From an uncultured bacterium (lineage in GTDB: Bacteria > Bacillota > Clostridia > Oscillospirales > Ruminococcaceae): DNA of 45,626 bases. The notes below the pieces were generated by a model. The model was not told where the DNA came from, ran no database searches, and saw only the letters and a program-made list of their open reading frames with translations. The stretch lies in contig CAJMLV010000023.1 in assembly GCA_905214345.1 (NCBI GenBank), positions 1 through 45,626 on the forward strand, in the 5' to 3' direction. Below, piece by piece: positions 30,676 through 40,946 of the stretch (its first letter is position 1; each line of letters opens with the position of its first letter). A program made the translations under genes and the position numbers.

Positions 30676-33078
30676 TCAGCGAACCGGAGAAGCGCCCCAG
30701 ATGTCACGGGCATAGTCCATCACGGAACGGTCGGCGGAGAAGATGCCGGCGTTGGCGATGTTCATCAGGCTCATGCGGTTCCAGGTCTCGCGGTCACGAT
30801 ACAGCTTCTGCACGGTGTCCTGGGCACGGCGGTAATCCTTGAAGTCCGCCATGACCATATAGGGGTCGCTGTTGCGCAGGTTGTTGGTGATCTCGGTGAA
30901 GTTCTCGCCGTTCCAGCCCTTTTCCAGCAGGTCCAGCACCGCCATGGCGATGTTGTCGTCGGCGATATAGGCGTGGGGATGATAGCCCATGCCCTTCAGC
31001 GCATTGACCTCGGGGGTCAGCATGCCGAAGATGATCTCGTTTTCATGGCCGGCGGCGTCCGCGATCTCCACGTTGGCACCGTCCAGGGTGCCCAGGGTGA
31101 TGGCGCCGTTGAGCATGAACTTCATGTTGCCGGTGCCGGAAGCCTCGGTGCCGGCCAGAGAGATCTGCTCAGACACTTCGGAGGCGGGCATCAGCTGCTC
31201 GGACAGGGTGACGCAGTAGTCTTCCAGATAGACGATGCGCAGCTTGCCGCGGACAGCGGGATCGGAGTCGATGAGCTGGCCCAGCTTGCAGATCATGCGG
31301 ATCATCTGCTTGGCCATGTAGTAGCCGGGGGCCGCCTTGGCGCCGAAGATATAGGTCTTGGGGGTGAAGTCGGCGTTGGGGTTGGCCTTCAGGTACAGGT
31401 ACTCGGCCGCGATGTTCAGGGCGTTCAGGTGCTGGCGCTTGTACTCGTGCATGCGCTTGACCTGGCAGTCAAAGATGGAATCGGGGTCGATGAGCTGGCC
31501 GGTGGCACGCTCCAGATAGTTGGCGAAGTTCACCTTGTTGGCCCGCTTGACACCTTCCAGCTTCTTCAGGAAAGCCTTGTCGGTGGCGAACTTCTCCAGC
31601 TTCTTCAGCTGGGAAGCGTCGGTCTTGAAGCCGTCGCCGATGCTCTCGCTGAGCAGGTCGGTCAGGCCGGGGTTGGCGCACAGCAGCCAGCGGCGGTAAG
31701 CGATGCCGTTGGTGACGTTCTTGAACGCCTTGGGCTTGTACAGGAAGTAGTCATGGAAGACGCTGTCCTTGATGATCTCGCTGTGCAGCTTGGAAACGCC
31801 GTTGATGGAGTGGCAGGTATAGGCGCAGATGTTGGCCATGCGGACCTGGTTGTCGCCCAGGATGGCCATATAATCGATCTTGCCCTGGTCGCCGGGGAAG
31901 ACCTTTTCCAGGTCGGCGCGGCAGCGGCGGTCCATCTCGCAGACGATCTGCCAGATACGGGGCAGAGTGGAGCGGAAGATGTCCACATTCCACTTTTCCA
32001 GCGCCTCGCTCATGACGGTGTGGTTGGTGTAGGCAAACACTCTCTGGCAGATGCTGAAAGCGGCATCCCAGCTGTAAGAGCATTCGTCCAGCAGGATACG
32101 CATCATTTCGGGGATGGCCAGGGTGGGATGGGTATCGTTGAGCTGGATGGCCACCTTGTCGGGCAGGTTGTCCAGCGTGCCGTACTGGTTCAGGTGGTTG
32201 CCCATGATGTCCGCGATGGAAGCGGCAGACAGGAAATACTGCTGACGCAGACGCAGGATCTTGCCCTCGGTGTGGTTGTCGTTGGGGTACAGGATCTTGG
32301 AGATCAGCTCAGCGGAAGCGCTGTGGCTGATGGCGGTGTTGTAGTTGCCGGCGTTGAAGCTGCTCATGTCGAAGCTGGGCGCCTTGGCCTGCCACAGACG
32401 CAGCTTGGCCACACCGGACGTGCCGTAACCGGCCACATACATATCGTTGGGCACAGCGATGACGCTGTTGTAGTTCTCGTACTTCACATGATGGAAACCG
32501 CCGTCCCAGGTCTCGATGGCCTGGCCGTCAAAGCGGATCTCCTGGGCCTGGTCGGGGTGGCTCTTGATCCACACCTGACCGCCGGGCAGCCAGTTATCGG
32601 CAGTTTCCTGCTGCCAGCCGTCCACGATCTTCTGCTTAAAGATACCGTATTCATACAGGATGGAGTAACCGGTGCCGGGGATGCAGTCGGTGGCCATGCC
32701 GTCCAGATAGCAGGCGGCCAGGCGGCCCAGACCGCCGTTGCCCAGGCCCGCGTCGGGCTCCTGGTTGTAGATGTTGTCGATCTTGATGCCGGCCTTGTCC
32801 AGCACAGCCTCGGCCACTTCGTTCAGGCCCAGGTTGAACAGGCTGGTGCGCAGGCTGCGGCCCATCAGGAATTCCATGCACAGGTAGTAAACCTGCTTCT
32901 TACCTTCGCCCAGGGTGCGGGACTGGAACTTTTTCTGCTGGTCGGACATGATCTGACGCACGATGGCAGCCATGCAGCGGTAGATCTGATCCACCGAGGC
33001 AACGTCCAGCGTGACATTGCATTCGCTCATCAGCGTGTCTTTGAGCAGTTTATCAAATTCTTTTTCCGTATATTTCAC
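30676..33078 (-). CDS. glgP: glycogen/maltodextrin phosphorylase
   Basis: Splits alpha-1,4-glucan with phosphate to glucose-1-phosphate. 800 residues, PLP enzyme of family GT35. Typical blocks are EPDAGLGNGGLGRLAACYLDG-type near the start, AIQLNDTHPTLAIPEMMR, and TEASGTGNMKFMLNGA, whose Lys (about 653) holds PLP. Shorter N-terminus than muscle enzyme, so no AMP/phosphoserine control is expected. The start is a GTG at 33078 (12 bases after AAGGAG); a TTG at 33081 is 9 away and equally possible. Promoter at 33213-33241. The product feeds glycolysis with the GH13 enzyme downstream. Confidence 0.96.
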   Translation of the reverse strand: MKYTEKEFDKLLKDTLMSECNVTLDVASVDQIYRCMAAIVRQIMSDQQKKFQSRTLGEGKKQVYYLCMEFLMGRSLRTSLFNLGLNEVAEAVLDKAGIKIDNIYNQEPDAGLGNGGLGRLAACYLDGMATDCIPGTGYSILYEYGIFKQKIVDGWQQETADNWLPGGQVWIKSHPDQAQEIRFDGQAIETWDGGFHHVKYENYNSVIAVPNDMYVAGYGTSGVAKLRLWQAKAPSFDMSSFNAGNYNTAISHSASAELISKILYPNDNHTEGKILRLRQQYFLSAASIADIMGNHLNQYGTLDNLPDKVAIQLNDTHPTLAIPEMMRILLDECSYSWDAAFSICQRVFAYTNHTVMSEALEKWNVDIFRSTLPRIWQIVCEMDRRCRADLEKVFPGDQGKIDYMAILGDNQVRMANICAYTCHSINGVSKLHSEIIKDSVFHDYFLYKPKAFKNVTNGIAYRRWLLCANPGLTDLLSESIGDGFKTDASQLKKLEKFATDKAFLKKLEGVKRANKVNFANYLERATGQLIDPDSIFDCQVKRMHEYKRQHLNALNIAAEYLYLKANPNADFTPKTYIFGAKAAPGYYMAKQMIRMICKLGQLIDSDPAVRGKLRIVYLEDYCVTLSEQLMPASEVSEQISLAGTEASGTGNMKFMLNGAITLGTLDGANVEIADAAGHENEIIFGMLTPEVNALKGMGYHPHAYIADDNIAMAVLDLLEKGWNGENFTEITNNLRNSDPYMVMADFKDYRRAQDTVQKLYRDRETWNRMSLMNIANAGIFSADRSVMDYARDIWGASPVR

Positions 33079-33212
33079 CAAAACGACTCTCTCCTTTTAC
33101 AGAATTTGGCGTTTTCTACCGTCCTGTACGGCAGCCGGAAGACCGGTCCGCGGACGACTTTTGGGGTCTGGATCAGCGGTTTGACACTTGTTCAGCAAAC
33201 CACTTGATTTTT

Positions 33213-33241
33213 ATTATAGTAAAATATTCCCCTTTTAGCAA
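33213..33241 (-). promoter_or_regulatory. promoter of glgP
   Basis: On the minus strand TTGCTA (33241-33236), 17 bases, TATAAT (33218-33213). The leader is about 130 bases with no clear terminator. Confidence 0.6.
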
Positions 33242-33307
33242 GGGTTTTTGCCCCCATCGCGTGAATTTTGCATTTTTACACAAAAGGGCTTTTTCTCGGG
33301 CTGAAAT

Positions 33308-33326
33308 TATACTATAATATAGTATA
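33308..33326 (+). promoter_or_regulatory. 19-base palindrome overlapping the zapA -10 box
   Basis: TATACTATA and TATAGTATA are perfect inverted 9-mers around a single A (33317). A perfect TATAAT (33313-33318) lies inside it; the -35 match 17 bases upstream (TTTTTC) is poor, typical of a promoter needing an activator, or of a promoter covered by a repressor. Confidence 0.5.
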
Positions 33327-33391
33327 CCTGTGAACAATAGCGTAGAGTCTGATTTTCCAGAAAGATTTTTATGCAGCAAAGGAGTTTCAGT

Positions 33392-33760
33392 ATGCCTACT
33401 TCCAAAGTACGTTTGAATATCTGCGGGTCCAGCTATGTCATCGCCACCACCGAGAGCGAGGACTATATGCAGAACCTGGCCGACCGGCTGAACCTGGACA
33501 TGAACGAGCTGATGTCCTCTTCCAACACGGTTTCCATCACCACCGCCGCCGTCATGACCGCCCTGAGCTACCGCGACGAGCTGGAAAAGGCCAGCGGCAG
33601 CGCCGACAATATGCGCCGCCAGATCAAGAATTACCTGGAGGACGCCGCTTCCGCCAAGATGGCGGCCGAGGAACTGCGCCGGGAAAACGACGCCCTGCGC
33701 AAGCAGGTGGACGACCTGCGCCGCCGCCTGAACCTGCGCGACGTATCGCTGAACGGATGA
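33392..33760 (+). CDS. zapA: cell-division protein ZapA
   Basis: Promotes FtsZ bundling at the division ring. 122 residues. The N-terminal domain has KVRLNICGSSYVIATTESEDYMQNLADRLN, typical of ZapA (the IxGxxY motif and a helix), then SITTAAVMTALSYRDELEKA. The C-terminal helix (about 70-115) is a charged coiled coil that forms the dimer/tetramer. The ATG at 33392 follows AAAGGAG; an ATG at 33371 adds seven residues. It overlaps the U32 gene by four bases (ATGA), a pairing that is common in Firmicutes. Confidence 0.93.
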   Translation: MPTSKVRLNICGSSYVIATTESEDYMQNLADRLNLDMNELMSSSNTVSITTAAVMTALSYRDELEKASGSADNMRRQIKNYLEDAASAKMAAEELRRENDALRKQVDDLRRRLNLRDVSLNG

Positions 33761-35835
33761 GTCTGCCTGTCAAGATGCCGCGGCCGGAGATCCTGGCCCC
33801 GGCGGGAAATGCACAAATGCTGAGCGCCGCTGTTTACAGCGGCGCTGATGCTGTTTATCTGGGCCTGACGGGATACAACGCACGGCGCAGCGCCGGCAAT
33901 TTTACGCCGGAAGAACTCTGCGAAGCCGTGCGCTTTTGTCATGCCCGCGGGGTGCGGGTCCATGTGACCCTGAACACCCTGGTGTTCGGTCCCGAGCTGT
34001 CCGGTCTGGCCGATGCGGTGCGGGCCGTAGCCCGGGCGGGGGCCGACGCCGTGATCTCGGATGATCTGGCGGTGGCGCAGATGGTCAAGACCATCGCTCC
34101 CGAACTGCACCTGCACGCTTCCACCCAGATGAGCATCCACACCCCCGAAGGTGCCCGCCAGATGGCGGAAATGGGGTACGACCGGGTGATCCTGGCCCGG
34201 GAACTTTCCCTGGAAGAGATCCGCGCCGTGGTCAAGGCCAGTCCCATCGAGGTGGAGGTCTTCATCCACGGGGCTATGTGCATGGCCGTGAGCGGCCAGT
34301 GCATGATGAGCGCCTTTTTGGGCGGCCGCAGCGGCAACCGCGGTGCCTGCGCCGGGCCCTGCCGTCTGCCCTTTGACGCCACGCCGGGGCTGCGCCCCGG
34401 CCAGCCCGGCACCGCCTGCCATCTGAGCCTGAAGGACATGGACCTGGTGCCCCACATGGCCGCCCTGATGGACGCGGGCGTGGCCAGCGTAAAGATCGAA
34501 GGCCGGCTGCGCACCCCTGAGTACGCGGCCGCCGCCGTGACTGCCTGCCGGGCCGCCCGGGAAGGCAGAGCTTATGACGAAGCCCTTTTGCGGGACATTT
34601 TCTCCCGCTCCGGTTTCACCGACGGGTACCTGACCAATCGCAATGACAAAAATATGTTCGGTGTGCGCACCCAGGCGGACGCCGACGCCACCCGTGCCGC
34701 GGCCCCCAAGGCCCGGGAACTGTTCCGCCGGGAACTTTCCCGGGTACCAGTGACCTTTACGGTGGAGGTGCTGCCCGACGGCGTTGCCCTGACGGCTGCC
34801 GATGCCGAGGGACGTACCGCCCGCTCGGTAAGCCGCACCGCGCCCCAGCCTGCCCAGAAGGACCAGAGCGATGCCATCTCCCGGGCGCTCTCCAAAACCG
34901 GCGGCACGCCCTTCTGTGTGGGGGACATTCGTCTGCCGGATGCTGCCCGCAGCGCTTTTTTGCCGGGCAGCGAATGGAACGAGCTGCGCAGGGATGTTTT
35001 GGAGCGGCTGCTGGAATTCCGCAGCGCACTGGCCCCCAAAGCGGTACACCCCTGTCCCCTGCCCGACTGGACGCCCCGCCGCCCCGGCCGCCCCAGGCTG
35101 GCTGCCCGGTTCGAGCGGGCCGACCAGATTCCGGCAGAGCTTGTGCAGAAACTGGAATTTCTGGTGCTGCCGGTGGCAGAAGTCGCCAGACTGCCAGAAG
35201 CTCTGCGCTGCCGCACATTGCTGGAACTGCCCCGGGTATGCTTCGGTGCCGGTGAGACCTCCGCGCAGGCTGCACTGACCGCCTGCGAAGGGCAGGGGTA
35301 TGGGGGAGTTGTGCTGAACAACCCCGCCCAGCTTCGCTACGCCACTTTCCTGCCCCGGTACGGCGGCATGGGCCTGAACGTGACCAATCCCCTGGCCGCC
35401 GCCCGCTGGCGGGAACTTGGCCTGCGGGGTATGCTGGTACATCCCGAAACACCGCTGCCTGCCATGAGCCTGATCGATCCGGGTGTCCCCACCGCTGCTT
35501 TGTGCTATGGGCATATTCCGCTGATGCTCACCCGGGCCTGCCCGCTGAAAAATGTACGGGACTGCAAGGGTTGTTCCCGCAGCGGCAGCCTGCGCGACCG
35601 CAAGGGCCGGGATTTCCCCGTGCGCTGCTCCGCGCCGGGCATGGCGGGAATCCGCACCGTGTACAATCCCGTGCCCTTGTATATGGGCGACCGGCTGGGT
35701 GAAATGCCCGTTGACATCGCTCTGGCAGCCTTCACCCTGGAAGCGCCCGACCGGGTGCGCCAGATTTTGGAGATGCTGGCAGCGGGCCGCGGATTTGACA
35801 GCGAGTTCACCCGCGGATTATACTATACAGGTTGA
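33757..35835 (+). CDS. U32-family peptidase
   Basis: 692 residues. The N-terminal U32 domain begins with PRPEILAPAGNAQMLSAAVYSGADAVYLG. The family signature VEVFIHGAMCMAVSGQCMMS followed by GNRGACAGPCR supplies the cysteines, which in related proteins bind an iron-sulfur cluster. The C-terminal part (about 420-692) has a second U32-like repeat with CPLKNVRDCKGC and further cysteines, as in DUF3656-containing members. Relatives include collagenase-like proteins and RlhA/UbiU-type hydroxylation factors, so a peptidase activity is not certain. Coupled to zapA by ATGA. Confidence 0.9.
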   Translation: MSLPVKMPRPEILAPAGNAQMLSAAVYSGADAVYLGLTGYNARRSAGNFTPEELCEAVRFCHARGVRVHVTLNTLVFGPELSGLADAVRAVARAGADAVISDDLAVAQMVKTIAPELHLHASTQMSIHTPEGARQMAEMGYDRVILARELSLEEIRAVVKASPIEVEVFIHGAMCMAVSGQCMMSAFLGGRSGNRGACAGPCRLPFDATPGLRPGQPGTACHLSLKDMDLVPHMAALMDAGVASVKIEGRLRTPEYAAAAVTACRAAREGRAYDEALLRDIFSRSGFTDGYLTNRNDKNMFGVRTQADADATRAAAPKARELFRRELSRVPVTFTVEVLPDGVALTAADAEGRTARSVSRTAPQPAQKDQSDAISRALSKTGGTPFCVGDIRLPDAARSAFLPGSEWNELRRDVLERLLEFRSALAPKAVHPCPLPDWTPRRPGRPRLAARFERADQIPAELVQKLEFLVLPVAEVARLPEALRCRTLLELPRVCFGAGETSAQAALTACEGQGYGGVVLNNPAQLRYATFLPRYGGMGLNVTNPLAAARWRELGLRGMLVHPETPLPAMSLIDPGVPTAALCYGHIPLMLTRACPLKNVRDCKGCSRSGSLRDRKGRDFPVRCSAPGMAGIRTVYNPVPLYMGDRLGEMPVDIALAAFTLEAPDRVRQILEMLAAGRGFDSEFTRGLYYTG

Positions 35836-35858
35836 ACCTTTTGAAACAGGAGAAGATA

Positions 35859-36308
35859 ATGGAACGCAAGACCGTGAAATTCAAGCGGCTGAATCCTGCC
35901 GCCAAAGCCCCCGCCTATGCCACCTCCGGCGCCGCCGCTGCCGACCTGTGCGCTCTGCTGGACGCACCGCTGACCGTGGAACCCATGCAGCGGGTGCTGG
36001 TGCCCACCGGGCTGGCCATCGAACTGCCCGGCCCCGAGTGTGTGGCTCTGGTATATGCCCGCAGCGGACTTTCCATCAAGCACGGCCTGTGCATGGCCAA
36101 CGGCGTGGGCGTGATTGACAGCGATTACCGCGGTGAACTGAAGGTCCCCATGGTGAATCTGGGAACTGAAGCCTATACCATCGCCCCCGGCGAACGGGTG
36201 GCCCAGCTGTGCATCGCCCCGGTGTGGCAGGCCGATTTCGTGGCCGCCGATACCCTTGGCGACACCGCCCGGGGGGAAGGCGGTTTCGGGTCCACCGGAC
36301 GCGCCTGA
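35859..36308 (+). CDS. dut: dUTP diphosphatase (trimeric)
   Basis: Hydrolyses dUTP to dUMP, keeping uracil out of DNA and feeding thymidylate. 149 residues, the usual trimeric size. Motif I-like ATSGAAAADLCA, motif II ARSGLSIKHGL, motif III NGVGVIDSDYRGEL with the catalytic Asp, motif IV GERVAQLCI and the C-terminal phosphate loop GEGGFGSTG are all present. AGGAGAAGATA precedes the ATG. It lies 23 bases after the U32 gene and probably shares its transcript. Confidence 0.95.
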   Translation: MERKTVKFKRLNPAAKAPAYATSGAAAADLCALLDAPLTVEPMQRVLVPTGLAIELPGPECVALVYARSGLSIKHGLCMANGVGVIDSDYRGELKVPMVNLGTEAYTIAPGERVAQLCIAPVWQADFVAADTLGDTARGEGGFGSTGRA

Positions 36309-36395
36309 CCGGCCCCCTCTTTTGGCTCTGCGCCTAAATTTCGTCAGGATTTTATCCGGCAGCGCTATATAATAGCCAACGAAAGGAACATCCCC

Positions 36396-36956
36396 ATGTC
36401 TTTGATCCTTGCATCCGGCAGCCCCCGGCGTCGGGAACTGCTTGCCCTGATCACAAAAGATTTCACCATCTGTGCCAGCGACGTGGACGAAAGCAAGATC
36501 GCCGCCGACACGCCCGCCCATCTTGCCCAGGCTTTGGCCGTGGCCAAGGCCCGGGCGGTGGCATTGCAGCATCCGGACGACGTTGTTCTGGGCTGTGATA
36601 CGGTGGTGGAATGCGGCGGCGAGGTTTTCGGCAAACCCCACGACGAAGCGGACGCCGCCCGTATGCTGCGGGCACTGTCCGGCGGCACCCACATGGTGCA
36701 CACCGGCGTGTGCGTCTGCGGCGGCGGAAAGGCCGTCTATTGCGTGGAGACCTCCCGCGTACATTTCGCCCCCATTGCCGAGGAGGACCTGCTGCGGTAT
36801 ATCCGCACTCCGGAACCCTACGACAAAGCGGGGGCCTATGCCATTCAGGGCCACGCCGCGCTGTGGTGCAGCGGCATTGAGGGATGTTATTACAACATTA
36901 TGGGCCTGCCCGTCCACCGAACGGCACAGCTGCTGAGTCAATTCATGCCGCTGTGA
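36396..36956 (+). CDS. maf: Maf-family nucleotide pyrophosphatase
   Basis: Hydrolyses non-canonical or pyrimidine nucleoside triphosphates, and is linked to septum control. 186 residues. The start MSLILASGSPRRREL is the Maf signature; SDVDES, VLGCDTVVECGGEVFGKP, and the later PEPYDKAGAYAIQG complete the family pattern. GAAAGGAAC lies before the ATG. A perfect TATAAT (36368-36373) lies 23 bases upstream with no good -35 box, so an own promoter is possible. The next gene mreB is 40 bases away, the usual maf-mre order. Confidence 0.95.
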   Translation: MSLILASGSPRRRELLALITKDFTICASDVDESKIAADTPAHLAQALAVAKARAVALQHPDDVVLGCDTVVECGGEVFGKPHDEADAARMLRALSGGTHMVHTGVCVCGGGKAVYCVETSRVHFAPIAEEDLLRYIRTPEPYDKAGAYAIQGHAALWCSGIEGCYYNIMGLPVHRTAQLLSQFMPL

Positions 36957-36960
36957 CCGC

Positions 36961-36990
36961 CTTTTGTGCCGGGGACCCGGCACAAAGGAG
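36961..36990 (+). promoter_or_regulatory. hairpin that covers the mreB ribosome-binding site
   Basis: A 12-pair stem (36961-36972 with 36977-36988, one T-G pair, loop GGAC) includes the AAAGGAG (36984-36990) in its 3' arm. It has no T run, so it is not a terminator. Melting or protein binding would free the site 6 bases before the ATG. Confidence 0.55.
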
Positions 36991-36996
36991 AGAGCA

Positions 36997-38070
36997 ATGG
37001 CAAATTTTCTGACTCGATTTTTTCACAGCATCAGTGAGGGACTGCACAACATGTTTACCAAAGATATAGGCATCGACCTGGGCACCGCCAATACCCTGGT
37101 GTACATGAAGGGCCGGGGCATCATCATGCGCGAGCCCAGCGTGGTGGCCGTGGATACCCGCACCGATGAACTGCGGGTGCGCAGCGTGGGCCACGAGGCC
37201 AAGGCCGTGATCGGCCGCGCCCCCGGTTCCATTGTGGCGGTGCGGCCGCTGAAGGACGGCGTGATCGCAGACTTTGACATCACGGCGGCCATGCTCCAGA
37301 GTTTTATCCGCCAGGCCTGCGGCAAAAGCCTGTTTGCCCGCCCCCGGGTGGTCATCTGCGTGCCTTCCGGCGTGACCGAAGTGGAGCGCCGCGCGGTGCG
37401 CCAGGCCGCCGCCCGGGCCGGTGCCAGGCAGGTCACGGTGATCGAAGAGCCGATGGCTGCGGCTATCGGCGCGGGCCTGCCCACCACCGACCCCGTGGGC
37501 AGCATGATCGTGGACATCGGCGGCGGCACGGCCGAAGTGGCGGTGATCAGCCTTTCCGGCATTGTGGCCAGCCGCAGCGTGCGCTGCGCCGGTGATGCCC
37601 TGGACCAGAGCATCATCGCCTTCATCAAGCGGAAATACAACCTGCTGGTGGGCGAGCGCACCGCCGAGCAGATCAAACTGGAAATCGGCTCCGCCTGCGC
37701 CCAGGACCCGGAGACCTCCATGGAGATCAAGGGCCGCAACCTGGTGGACGGCCTGCCCAAGGACATTCTGATCCGCTCGGAGGAAGTGCGGGAAGCCATG
37801 AGCGAGTGCCTGATGCGCATTGTGGATGCCATCAAGGACACCCTGGAATGCACTCCGCCGGAACTTTCCAGCGACATCATCGACCGGGGCATCATGCTTT
37901 CCGGCGGCGGCGCTTTGCTGCGGGGTCTGGACACGCTGATCCAGAACGAGACCGGCATTGAAGTGCATATTGCCGAAGCGCCCCTGGACTGCGTGGCCCT
38001 GGGCGCCGGTGCGGTGCTGGACCGTCCTTCCCTGGCCGGTCAGCGCCGGGAGGAACCCAGTTACCTGTAA
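36997..38070 (+). CDS. mreB: rod-shape protein MreB
   Basis: Actin-like protein that guides side-wall synthesis. 357 residues. It has the actin/Hsp70 ATPase signatures KDIGIDLGTANTLVYMKGRGI (phosphate 1), IVDIGGGTAEVAVIS (phosphate 2), and IMLSGGGALLRGLD (adenosine). EEPMAAAIGAGLP is typical of MreB/Mbl. A basic N-terminal segment of 18 residues (MANFLTRFFHSISEGLHN) may act as an amphipathic membrane helix. The ATG at 36997 follows AAAGGAG, which lies in a hairpin. mreC and mreD are absent; a terminator follows, so this is a stand-alone copy, possibly Mbl or MreBH rather than the main MreB. Confidence 0.93.
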   Translation: MANFLTRFFHSISEGLHNMFTKDIGIDLGTANTLVYMKGRGIIMREPSVVAVDTRTDELRVRSVGHEAKAVIGRAPGSIVAVRPLKDGVIADFDITAAMLQSFIRQACGKSLFARPRVVICVPSGVTEVERRAVRQAAARAGARQVTVIEEPMAAAIGAGLPTTDPVGSMIVDIGGGTAEVAVISLSGIVASRSVRCAGDALDQSIIAFIKRKYNLLVGERTAEQIKLEIGSACAQDPETSMEIKGRNLVDGLPKDILIRSEEVREAMSECLMRIVDAIKDTLECTPPELSSDIIDRGIMLSGGGALLRGLDTLIQNETGIEVHIAEAPLDCVALGAGAVLDRPSLAGQRREEPSYL

Positions 38071-38095
38071 GGTCCTCTCCCCTTCCCATACAAGC

Positions 38096-38137
38096 AAAAG
38101 AGGCTTCCCACAGTGGGAAGCCTCTTCTTTTATTTTG
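38096..38137. terminator. bidirectional terminator between mreB and dnaK
   Basis: A perfect 13-pair stem AAGAGGCTTCCCA/TGGGAAGCCTCTT (38098-38110 with 38114-38126), loop CAG, then CTTTTATTTT on the plus strand and TTTTGC on the minus strand. Confidence 0.9.
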
Positions 38138-38148
38138 ATTGTCGGGTG

Positions 38149-39939
<1,791 letters not shown>

Positions 39940-40200
39940 TGCGTATAAGTTCCTTTCCGAAAAAAGCCGGCCCGCAATGCCAGTGCGGCGCATCGCTTCG
40001 CCTGCGGTGCGCCCTGTTTACATTTATTGTAGCGCGGGCGTATTCAAAATGTGTTGCTAAATCGTAAACAGTCTACGAAAATTGCGGGAAAGCTTTTTGC
40101 ACCTTTTCCGGCGGGTTCCTTTGGGTTGACGATAGAGCGCCGGAATGGTATATTTTTTACTATACCTATGGGTCCAAACCCCGGAACAGGAGCGCTTTTC
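39940..40200. other. intergenic region between dnaK and the GntR gene
   Basis: 261 bases holding a GC hairpin (GGCGCA 39987-39992 with TGCGCC 40008-40013) in the dnaK leader, a minus-strand TACAAT hint near 40030 and the GntR promoter at 40126-40154. No inverted repeat of the CIRCE type is found. Confidence 0.5.
40126..40154 (+). promoter_or_regulatory. promoter of the GntR-hisB run
   Basis: TTGACG (40126-40131), 17 bases, TATATT (40149-40154). RNA would start near 40161, which argues for the GTG start at 40201 over the ATG at 40168. Confidence 0.75.
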
Positions 40201-40902
40201 GTGGCACAGAATTATACAAGCCGTGATATTTACAATCAATTATACAGCGAGATCATGTCCCTGCAGCGCAAGCCCGGCGCCGTCCTGCGGGAAAACGCCC
40301 TGTGTGAGGAATTCGGCGTTTCCCGCACGCCCATCCGCAGCGTGCTGCAGGAGCTGCGCATTGCGGGACTGATCGAGGTCACCCCCTACAAATCCACCCA
40401 TGTGACCCGCCTGGATTTCGATACCATCAGCCAGCAGATCTATCTGCGGGTGGCGGTGGAGACCGCGGTCCTGCTGGATTTCTGCGAGTTGTGTACCCCG
40501 GAGCAGGTGGAACAGCTGAAAGCCCGCAACAACGCTCTGCGCCGCCTGGTCGCACAACCGGACCCCGCTCCCGAGGCTTTCTATCATCTGGACAGCTGCC
40601 TGCATGAATACTGGTTCACCGCCACCGGCAAGGACCAGCTGTGGGAACTGATCCAGACCAACCAGAACAGCTATTCCCGCTTCCGCATGCTGGACCTGGT
40701 GGAAGCCAGGAACTTTCAGGAGATCGTGGAGGAACATGATGCCCTGCTGCAGGCCATCGCCGACAAGGACACCGACCGTGTGAAAGCTCTGTGTTCCCGG
40801 CATCTGTACGGCGGCGTGACCCGCCTGGGGCAGGAGCTGCCCACCAAATTTGCCGATTACTTTGTACCGGGCACCCGCTGGCCGGACCCGGTACATAAAT
40901 AA
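40201..40902 (+). CDS. GntR-family transcriptional regulator (FCD-type)
   Basis: 233 residues, starting at GTG with AGGAG nine bases before. The N-terminal winged helix (1-75) has SRDIYNQLYSEIMSLQRKPG, ALCEEFGVSRTPIRSVLQELRIAGLIEVTPYKSTHV, the classic GntR recognition motif. The C-terminal all-helical domain (about 85-220) has LDSCLHEYWFTATGKDQLW and ALLQAIADKDTDRVKALCSRHL, which match the FCD metal-binding domain. Ligands of this family are often sugar acids or amino-acid-derived carboxylates. Next gene hisB is 44 bases downstream, so it may regulate that run, which is inference. Confidence 0.92.
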   Translation: MAQNYTSRDIYNQLYSEIMSLQRKPGAVLRENALCEEFGVSRTPIRSVLQELRIAGLIEVTPYKSTHVTRLDFDTISQQIYLRVAVETAVLLDFCELCTPEQVEQLKARNNALRRLVAQPDPAPEAFYHLDSCLHEYWFTATGKDQLWELIQTNQNSYSRFRMLDLVEARNFQEIVEEHDALLQAIADKDTDRVKALCSRHLYGGVTRLGQELPTKFADYFVPGTRWPDPVHK

Positions 40903-40946
40903 TAAAGGTACAGGCCAGCCTGCGCATGATTTAAGGAGGGATGTAT

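Larger units (their letters stand above)
33079..33391. other. intergenic region between glgP and zapA
   Basis: 313 bases, AT-rich. It holds the minus-strand glgP promoter (33213-33241) and the 19-base palindrome at 33308-33326 that includes a plus-strand -10 box. The TTGACACTTG at 33181 has no -10 partner. No open frame or terminator is convincing. Confidence 0.6.

Noticed and set aside
29248..33207. 1319-residue plus-strand open frame opposite GH13 and glgP
   Set aside because: It is a GC-bias artefact: both complementary genes have full catalytic motifs, and this frame is only a repetitive Val/Gly/His/Gln translation without domains.
33181..33210. TTGACA at 33181 as a zapA promoter
   Set aside because: No acceptable -10 hexamer lies 16-18 bases downstream, and it falls within the glgP leader.
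39940..40060. CIRCE or HrcA operator before dnaK
   Set aside because: No TTAGCACTC-N9-GAGTGCTAA-like repeat is present; TTGCTAA at 40060 has no partner arm.
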